This document shows, one piece after another, positions 56,581 to 64,000 of a stretch of 64,000 nucleotides of DNA. Made by a program: the position numbers and the translations under genes. The notes below the pieces were generated by a model. It saw nothing but the letters and a program-made list of their open reading frames with translations. It was not told the DNA's origin and ran no database searches. Positions within the stretch are counted from its first letter, which is position 1, and each line of letters opens with the position of its first letter. Source of the DNA: Caenorhabditis remanei (Eukaryota > Nematoda > Chromadorea > Rhabditida > Rhabditidae); assembly GCF_010183535.1 (NCBI RefSeq), contig NC_071332.1, positions 15,562,001-15,626,000 on the forward strand. Direction: 5' to 3'.

Positions 56581-57759
56581 ATGTACCACTCAATTCACAT
56601 CATCCAATTCATAAGTTTCCTTGTCTCTCAGTTTACAAATGCAGTTCTTCTCTATTTGATCTACACCAAGACTCAGAAGACCTTTGGACAATATCGCTAT
56701 CTGATGGCTGCGTTCTCGATATATGCCATAATTTACAATTATGTGGATTTATTAACTCAGCCACTTGTACTAATCGAAGAGCAGATGTATGCAGTGGTGA
56801 ATCATGGTCCATTACGGTATTATCCAACAGGCGGTTATGTCTTAGTCTGTGAGTTTATCAGAGCAAGTTACAGGGACAACTAGAATGTTTGATCTGAATT
56901 TTAAAATTCCAGGCATGTTCGGAGCATCATTTGGAATGTGCATTTCTCTACTCTCCACTCAATTTTTCTACCGTTACCTCGCTTTGTGCAGGTAAACTTT
57001 CAAAACCACTCACATCCAAACAAAAATGTTAAAGACCAAACGTTCTTGTCCGTTTGGAAGGACCGAAGCTCTCTCTGATATTCATACCTCCCTTCCTCCT
57101 CTCTGTCACTTGGTTTCTCTTCTGCTTGTTGGGATTAGAAATGTCATCTGAAAAACAACAAGTTCTGAAAATTCCACTCGAAGAAAAGTATGCGGAAGAC
57201 TCTTTTCGTGTCACTTTTGTCGGTGGTTTGTATTGGCAGAGGGATCAGAATGGAATAACTCACTGGAATATTCAAGATTGTATTGGAACAGCTGGTTTAT
57301 GTGGATTGATGGTACGGGAATTTGTAGTCAGAAGAAAATATTTGAATTTCAGTCGATGTGTTGTCTAACGATTTTGTTTTGCGGTGTGAAAACCTACAAA
57401 AAAATGAATGATGTAGAAGGAAGCATGAGTCATCGGACCAAAGAGCTCAATAGACAGCTCTTCATCACTTTGATCTTGCAGGTATCCGTTTTTTGTTCTT
57501 AAAACTGAAGACAGTCCAAAGTTTCCAGACTCTCCTTTCATTCATCCTTATGTACATCCCTGTTGGACTACTATTCCTCCTGCCTCTCTTTGAAGCCAAC
57601 ATCGGATTTCTCGGCCGGACAGCAGCAGCCTCCACTGCAATCTATCCAGCTATCGAACCGCTAATCGCAATGTTCTGTGTCACAACATTCAGGAAATCTC
57701 TGATTTGTTATAAGAGAGATGGGAAGGTATCCTCAACTGCTGTTACATCGACAGCTTGA
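56581..57759 (+). CDS. Serpentine chemoreceptor, STR/SRJ class (327 aa)
   Basis: Exons 56581-56848, 56913-56991, 57035-57311, 57353-57481 and 57529-57759 give 328 codons. Seven hydrophobic spans, plus family marks: TQFFYRYLALCRP after span 3, a large extracellular loop with EEKYAEDSFRVTFVGG, MSHRTKELNRQLFITLILQT before span 6, MYIPVGLLFLLPLF, and IYPAIEPLIAMFCVTTFRK at the C-terminus. STR-class proteins are sensory-neuron GPCRs (ODR-10 is the known example). Intact and probably functional; ligand unknown. Confidence 0.88.
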
Positions 57760-57780
57760 TTGGATTTTAGATTCCATATA

Positions 57781-59624
57781 CAGTAGCGAGCATAAGTGAG
57801 TACCCCTTAGTACTTTTATCTGTAACTCTGCTGAAACGTGTCCGTTTTGCATAAACTTTTTTTTAAAAGAAAGCCAAAATATTCAGCAATAAGAGAATAT
57901 GTTTTTTGAAAAATTTCCTTTACTGATTTTTTCGATAATCGATTTTTCCTGATCTTGATTTGAAAATTCGAAAAAACTTTTTATTTTTCTCTTGGAGGTA
58001 TTGAGTTTTTTGTTTCAAAATGTTGGAAAACACTCAAATAAACAAAAAATTGTGTTGAATCGGCTTCTCAACTCCTGAGTATCGTGTAGAGTAACGTGTC
58101 GACCAAATTTTCGATGATTTTTGAATCGAAAATTGATAGATCACAGTCGATAGGTGGTCAAGTCGATGACTAGAAAATGAATCGCGACTCGACGATAAAC
58201 AAAAAGTCATGATTATCGCCTCAAAATTATCGATGACTATCGACGATCATGATCACTGGTGATTATCGATAATTTTTCGACCGGCGATTATCGATAGTCG
58301 GTCGACGATTATCGACGATTATCGACGATAATGAGCAAAAATAAAAGACTCCGGAAACGGTTTTAAATGGCTCGAACTGGTCAAAAATGGTGTTTTGATA
58401 GATTTCTGAAGCTACTCTATCAATTTACACCAAGAAATACATTTTTAAACAAAACTATTTTTTCATTTTTTTTGAAAAATTTGAAAAAAAAATTTTCTTT
58501 CATTTTTAAATTTTTTTTTGATGGAATCAATAGAGGACTCTTACAAGACTATCAAAACACCATTTTTGACCAGTTTGAGCCATTTAAAACCGTTTCCGGA
58601 GTCTTTTATTTTTGCTCATTATCGTCGATAATCGTCGATAATCGCCGATCGCCGCGACGATCGACGATTATCGATAATCGTCGACCGACTATCGATAATC
58701 GCCGGTCGAAAAATTATCGATAATCACCAGTGATCATGATCGTCGATAATCATCGATAATTTAGAGATGATAATCATGACTTTTTGATTATCGTCGAGTC
58801 TCGACTCATTTTTTGGTCATCGACTAAACTAAAGTTTGATCAAATCGACATGATTTTCCCGATTATCGTCGACTCTATCGATGATCATAGCGATCGACAC
58901 GTTACTCTAGTTTCGTGTAAAAGCTCCAAAAGTCAAAGGTAGTGCCTTCGGGAAATAATCATAACTCATCAAAAAATGCTTCAAATTGATTGAAACATGT
59001 ACCAAAATACGTGTCTTAAGTTTTTCTACAATTCAACATCAAAAAGTTATAATTTTAGAAAAAATAATTTTTCAATTTTTTTCACTCAAAAATTATTTTA
59101 TTCCCATTTTTTCTCAATTTTCGATGTTTTCTGGCTATAACACGAACATACCTCTCACAAACTGTATGCAAAGTGCTTTATCTCAAATAATAAAACACAT
59201 GTATCTATTACTTATTCGTGTTATAGCCAGAAAACATCGAAAATTGAGAAAAATGGGAATAAAATTATTTTTGAGTGAAAAAAAATTGAAAAATTATTTT
59301 TTCTAAAATTATAACTTTTTGATGTTTGTTTGTAGAAAAACTTAAGGCACATCTTGTGGTACATGTTTCGTCAGATTTGGAGCATTTTTTGATGAGTTAT
59401 GATTATTTCCCCGAAGGCACTACCTTTGACTTTTGGAGCTTTAGCACGATACTCAGAAGTTGAGAAGCCAAGAAAAATCAGTGATGGAAATTTTTCAAAA
59501 AACATATTCTCTTATTGCTGAATATTTTGGCTTTCTTTTTAAAAAAAAGTTTATGCAAAACGGACACGTTTCAGCAGAGTTACAGATAAAAGTACTAAGG
59601 GGTACTCACTTATGCTCGCTACTG
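57781..59624. mobile_element. Large palindromic TIR element (TA target)
   Basis: Starts CAGTAGCGAGCATAAGTGAG and ends with the reverse complement, flanked by TA. The arms extend several hundred bases: the CCGTTTTGCATAAACTTTT, GGTAGTGCCTTCGGG and AAGTTATAATTTTAGAAAAA blocks all recur inverted. There is no coding capacity. A second palindromic element sits inside its left half. The ORFs seen here (58367-58723, 58986-59306) are by-products of the palindrome. Confidence 0.88.
58087..58909. mobile_element. Nested palindromic element rich in CGATAATCGTCGA
   Basis: Ends TAGAGTAACGTGTCGA...TCGACACGTTACTCTA are inverted, with flanks GTATCGTG and GTTTCGTG forming an 8-bp target duplication with one mismatch, suggesting a hAT-type mover. 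It interrupts the outer element, whose other arm carries the uninterrupted version near 59440-59455. The arms consist of short ATCGTCGATA-type units. Confidence 0.75.
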
Positions 59625-59660
59625 TAGCTTACTCTATAAAACTATTACTTTTCTTTAATT

Positions 59661-59892
59661 GTACAGCAGAGTTGCGCGGAATTCCGACTTCCGACTTCCG
59701 AGTTCCGACTTCCGGGCGTTTTTTCACTTCCGACTTCCGGCTTCCGACTTCCGTTTTCAAAATTTTGCTTCCGACTTCCGACTTCCGGATTAGAAATTTT
59801 ACTTCCGACTTCCGACTTCCGGATTACAAATTTTACTTCCGACTTCCGACTTCCGTTTTAGAAAAAATCACTTCCGCGCAACTCTGCTGTAC
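59661..59892. mobile_element. MITE carrying a CCGACTT repeat array
   Basis: Inverted ends GTACAGCAGAGTTGCGCGGA...TCCGCGCAACTCTGCTGTAC enclose many copies of GACTTCCGACTTCCG in one orientation (about 59690-59870), with short AT-rich breaks. No coding function. Confidence 0.85.
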
Positions 59893-60480
59893 AGCTTAAA
59901 ATATTTCACGTGAAAACATTTACATGGTTTTGAACACATGCTCAAGAGAAAACAAACTATGTCCACTTTCGTTTTACCTTAAGAAAATGGGAGGAGCTGA
60001 AAGGTACCGTGTCGCAGAAGTGTTTTGCACGTGCCATTTTGAATTGATAATATCGTCATTTTTCTTAACAGAAGACGCCACTTTGGTATGAATTGATTCA
60101 GAAAGCTAGGGAAAAGATAAATCCTCTTGGTGGTATCTCTCTAATTCAGTTTGAGTGCTTAAATTTTTTCAGTTTTTTAAATATTTGCAGAAAAACATCT
60201 TCTTGTCAGACCTATTTCCTAAAGACTTTATCTTTTCCATGACTTTTCGAATGATATCGTTTTGGAGCTGTAACATTCTGAAACTTTATCTATAACACTT
60301 TTTAAATGATATTATGCCAAATTTTATTAAACGAAGAATAGAAGGACAAAAATACAACGTTAGATAATTATTTCAACAGAAAAAAACAAGATCAAACACA
60401 CAAGTTGAATTCTCGAGTGAAGATATTTGTGGGACAAGGAAATTGGGAAAACGGAAAAATACAACGAGGAGTTACAAGAT
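59893..60480. other. Intergenic region
   Basis: AT-rich sequence between the MITE and the 3' end of the minus-strand gene. No feature seen. Confidence 0.5.
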
Positions 60481-63400
60481 TTACGGTACTCTTGGCATGT
60501 ACACATTCCGATCTTCGTGGCGTCGTTTTCGTGGGTTTTCAACATTCCAGTTGAGGGCAGATCTCTGAAAAATAACTATTTCCTTGATGGACTAAAAAAC
60601 AAGGCCCGAAGACCCAGCTTCAAGAAAAGGTGCCCATTTTTTAGCCAATTTTTTAGAATTAAAAAAAAGAAATTTAACATTTGAAAAAATCCAATTTTTG
60701 ATGCAACTAGCCTTTGATTGAATTCTGACGTATGGTCAAAACTTCAACGCTTTCAGAGAAAAATTCAAAAAATTTCAAATCTTGGTTCAAAATTTAGCTC
60801 AAACTAATTTTGAATTTCAAACCTCGGGCCGTGGCCCGTTGCAAGTATGCAAAAAATTGTTATCAACTCACCGTGCACTCGAACGTCACGACTTCATCAT
60901 CCTCTTTGTTGCATAAATATTTTGTCAGGACGGTTTCTGGAATCATCTCCTTGTCGACCATCTCATCTCTCATCGCGATGATTGGCAGGTTCACACTGCC
61001 AATTTCATCCTCGATGTTTTTGAACCGTTGACGAGCTTCGGTGATTCGACCAGCGATGCTGAAATAGATATGTTATATTTAACTAATCATTTGAAACACC
61101 AACTTTTGAATTACAAAGAGGTGATCTTTCGCTGGAAATTGCTTCCAGAAAAATATAATTTCTGGTCGATGCTTTACGATGAGTGCAAGTATATCCTCTT
61201 TCTCATCGGTTTGCTCGATGAGATCTCCAATGTGATCGGCATCACTCTCCTCGGCTGAAAATAAAATGAAAAGGAGTTGAAAATGGCTTAAGGGGAGTTA
61301 CACACCTGTCAGAATGATCATCAGTCGGAGTTCGTTCCAAATGTGACGAATGAGAAGGTACTTGGCGAGTTCGTAAACTTCCATTTTCTGAAAATTAGTA
61401 AAGTTTGCATCAGATTAATGTTGCTTAACAAGGGAAATCTTTGGAGATGCGGCTTTCAAACGATCTAGAAATTTGGTCATAGGTACTTTCGACTTCGGGG
61501 AGTTCATTTCTGCCATAAAAACCGGCAAAATGTCTCTGCGAGCCGAGTTTTAGGCGCTCAAACTTTTAAAACGGTTCAGTTTTTCACAAGGAATTCCAAA
61601 TCGGGCGCATATACGCCACCGCGCGGTTTCATATGTATTTTCTAGCGGTTCTCCTGTGCTCGTAGGTTGCAAAAATGAAAACATTGTTGCGTATACTATT
61701 TGCCGATTTGAAATTCCATGTGAAAAAGCTTAATCATATGAAAATCTGAAAGCTGATAGCTCAGCTCGCAGAGAAATTTAGTCCCTATAACCCAATTAAT
61801 AGATCGTCTGAAAGCCGCTTCTCTAAAGACTTCCTTTGTAAGACTTACCAATTTCATACTCGCTCTGAAGAAGATTCTGACATCGATCAAACAATTGGCG
61901 AGGAGTTTCAACGCTTCCTCCGTACAGCCCAGTTCAAAAGCGTTGCGACCATTCGGTCCCTTTCCAAAATTTTGGCGTCCTGCATCATATTCTGAATAGA
62001 CCTCGAACAGATATTTCGGGATCTTCACAGTCTTATCATCTGATGTCTTGATAGTGTAGACATCAGGTTCTGGAAGTGTTTCAATTGCCGATTCGAAGTT
62101 CAGAGCTCTGAAATTAATAATTATTATATAGGTTGAAAATAAAATAATGTTACCTTTCGAAATCTTTCAGGTGGAGGAAGTCGTCACGCAGCAAGAAAAA
62201 CGAGTCGAGCAATTTCAGGAAGCGATAGTGATCTGTGTCATGGAGGCAGAGCTAAATAAATAATTCAGGAAAATCTATAAATATTATAATCTTACTATAT
62301 TCAAATTGAGCACATTATCCTCATTAACGTGTTCCAACAACGAGGCATCAATACACCTAATGTGGAATTCTGTGGTGTAAATGTAATATGCATGATGGTC
62401 TGCGATGTGGTCACTAGGTTCGGTTTGCCTGAGAATAAGTGGAGACGCTTCGACCTGAAGGATAATAATAACTAACTTTCAGACAAGCAGCTTGACTCAC
62501 CCGAATCTGCTGCAAGTCCAATTCTGGCTGATCGGGACTTCTTTTTTTCAGTGCTTCTTGGAAATGGTTTCTCTTGAACTTCCGATTCGGTGGTTGCTCG
62601 TATTTCGTGGGCAAAATAGCTTCCACGTCGACAAGATCAATTGATCGAATTATTCTTGCTACGCTGAAAGTGTCTCGTTTTTCAAAAGATAATGGAAATA
62701 ATTACTTACAAGACTCCGAATGCGGATTCCACTGTATTTGATCGATACTTCGTTGGTAGTTCTTTAAGATTTGTCACATACTCCGTGGCTATCTTATTTA
62801 TGTCCAAGTAATAATTTCTGCTCGCTTTTCTTCTGTAAATAATGATAATTGCTACGTACCTATTCAACAATATTTCTAAACGTACACTTCTGCTTCTCTA
62901 GCTTCCGAATCAAAATCAGGTTTCGGGACGACAACTGAAAGTTTACTTGCTTCAATGAGAGCCTCTTCGAACTCCTTCTCGACAGCTCTCACATTCAGTG
63001 TGTTGTCTATTCGCAAGTTGTTGAGCAACACTTCAGGAACTCCAGTCGCCTGGTCCTTTCTCAAAAAACGAATCAGAGCAAGTAGTCCACGTATCAGGCT
63101 TTTGCACTTCGGTTGACCTAAATCAAATAAAAATGTATATATTATTTCCAAACAAAACTAACCAGAATTCATATAAAAACTACCCATCCTCTTGATATCT
63201 GATTCAACAGTACCCTCAAATAGATGGTTGAGATAAGCGGCATCGAAGACGGTTCTTTCTTTGGTTTTCAGACGGAAGTCGATGGTTTCGAGGCTCTCAT
63301 AAACGCGATACTTTTCGTATTCGGAATCGTCAAACGTGTCGTGGTGCGACTGAAAATACATAAACTGTTTCAGCGTGATCTGTTTTAGTGTGGGGGGGGG

Positions 63401-64000
63401 GCAGGTAAGTCATTATATTTCTAACAACTTTGGCTGTTTTCAGTTGAAATTTTCAAATTAATGTTTAATGAATCAAACAGTTCAAAGTGGAGTTCTATTT
63501 TTGTAGTTGACAACTTTTCTGTACTGGCATTCCAAACTGTTGCCCTAAACTGACCATAACTCTCTAGAAAGTGTCCGTACAAAAAAGTTGTCAACTACAA
63601 AAATGGAGATCTACTTTTGATCTGTATGATCCGTTGAAAACTTGCTTGGTGGAACAACCAGTTATAGTGTGACACACTCTCAAAGTTGGAAAGTTTTCAA
63701 TGAAAACGGCCGAAGTTGCTAGGAATTATGGCCTGGCCTGTAGAGAGGAAATGGTTCAAATGGTCTTTTTTTTCAATTTTTATCAAAAATGTAAACATTT
63801 TTGTTGATTTTTCCGAATTTTTTTAATTCTGAATGACAGTCAATAATTTGACTTTTTCGCGAAAAAATTTCAAAAAATTCGAAAGAAATTCTGAATTTTG
63901 GAGCCAAGTACCCGGGCCTTGAAAAGTAAGAAATAGTCAAAAGCCGTTTTTCAAACCAAACTGAAAACTCACCCACGCAATGAACGATTCTCCATCTTCA
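60481..64000 (-). CDS. Unrecognised 12-exon gene (5' end outside window)
   Basis: Exons <64000-63973, 63349-63163, 63117-62886, 62832-62710, 62663-62501, 62454-62296, 62251-62154, 62107-61849, 61387-61306, 61254-61098, 61058-60872 and 60564-60481 join without a stop into 585 residues; the last exon ends in TAA. The protein is soluble and helical, with no signal peptide or membrane span in view. Distinctive segments are FGKGPNGRNAFELGC, ALKLLANCLIDVRIFF, LAKYLLIRHIWNELRL and FVIQKLVIAGRITEARQRF. I do not recognise a domain. The splice phases vary (0, 1, 2) yet remain consistent across all joins, which strongly supports the model. The last exon is the least certain. The long first visible intron holds a palindromic repeat. 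Confidence 0.75.
63486..63640. repeat. Palindromic repeat, dispersed family
   Basis: TTTGTAGTTGACAACTTTTCTGTAC at about 63500 mirrors GTACAAAAAAGTTGTCAACTACAAA at about 63580. Related pieces lie near 43835-43890 and 47025-47200. It sits in an intron. Confidence 0.6.

Noticed and set aside
58367..59306. ORFs of 106-118 codons at 58367 and 58986.
   Set aside because: They fall within palindromic transposon arms and are Phe/Ile/Lys-rich translations of AT-rich repeats.
59690..59870. CRISPR-like array of short direct repeats.
   Set aside because: The spacers are not unique, the unit is 7 bp, and it lies within a MITE in a eukaryotic genome.

Overview
This is a nematode genome window, almost certainly Caenorhabditis or a close relative but not assigned to species. 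The host DNA is AT-rich, introns are mostly 40-60 bp with TTTTCAG-type acceptors, and the gene families are nematode expansions: serpentine chemoreceptors (SRE, SRH, STR classes), DUF19-type cysteine-rich secreted proteins, an F-box/FTH protein, and a cluster of small secreted proteins. The mix of families, tandem duplicates, pseudogenes and many short inverted-repeat transposons resembles a chromosome arm.

1-30.8 kb holds two tandem copies of an unusual multi-homeodomain gene, both on the minus strand. Copy 1 (1-2798) runs off the left edge; copy 2 (6647-30014) has 13 exons. A 5'-truncated LINE (about 4326-6433) sits between them. In both copies every homeodomain is split by a phase-0 intron just before the recognition helix.

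10302-29412 is the centre of interest. A 19.1-kb BEL/Pao-type LTR retrotransposon lies inside exon 4 of homeobox copy 2. It has two 786-bp LTRs that look identical, a perfect 5-bp target duplication (GTTTC), and Gag and Pol on the minus strand. Between the 5' LTR and gag there are 9.8 kb of extra DNA carrying three genes that read through only if nematode-type introns are removed. They predict about 201, 373 and 956 aa. Two of them carry their own three-part zinc-knuckle clusters like the one in Gag. The whole element, including LTRs, introns, spacers and all reading frames, is peppered with the palindrome CCGCGG, usually followed by A/G-T. I counted about 62 copies in 19.1 kb, against 2 in the other 45 kb.

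31-44 kb contains an SRE receptor (33.0-34.3 kb, +), four small secreted Ig-like genes plus one pseudogene (35.1-40.0 kb, -), a small charged single-exon protein (40.8-41.2 kb, -), and an SRH receptor (41.6-43.1 kb, -) whose second exon is broken by a MITE.

44-51.3 kb contains DUF19-like secreted-protein genes on both strands. One is a truncated copy whose first intron holds a TIR element carrying an ET/Ly6-like exon and tRNA-like sequence. One is mucin-like and has a duplicated first exon.

51.8-64 kb contains a decayed multi-membrane-span gene with a hAT-type MITE in an exon, an F-box/FTH gene, an STR receptor, a nested palindromic transposon (57.8-59.6 kb), a CCGACTT-repeat MITE, and the 3' part of a 12-exon gene of unknown function on the minus strand. 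Exon positions were worked out by eye from splice signals and reading frame. No database search was possible.
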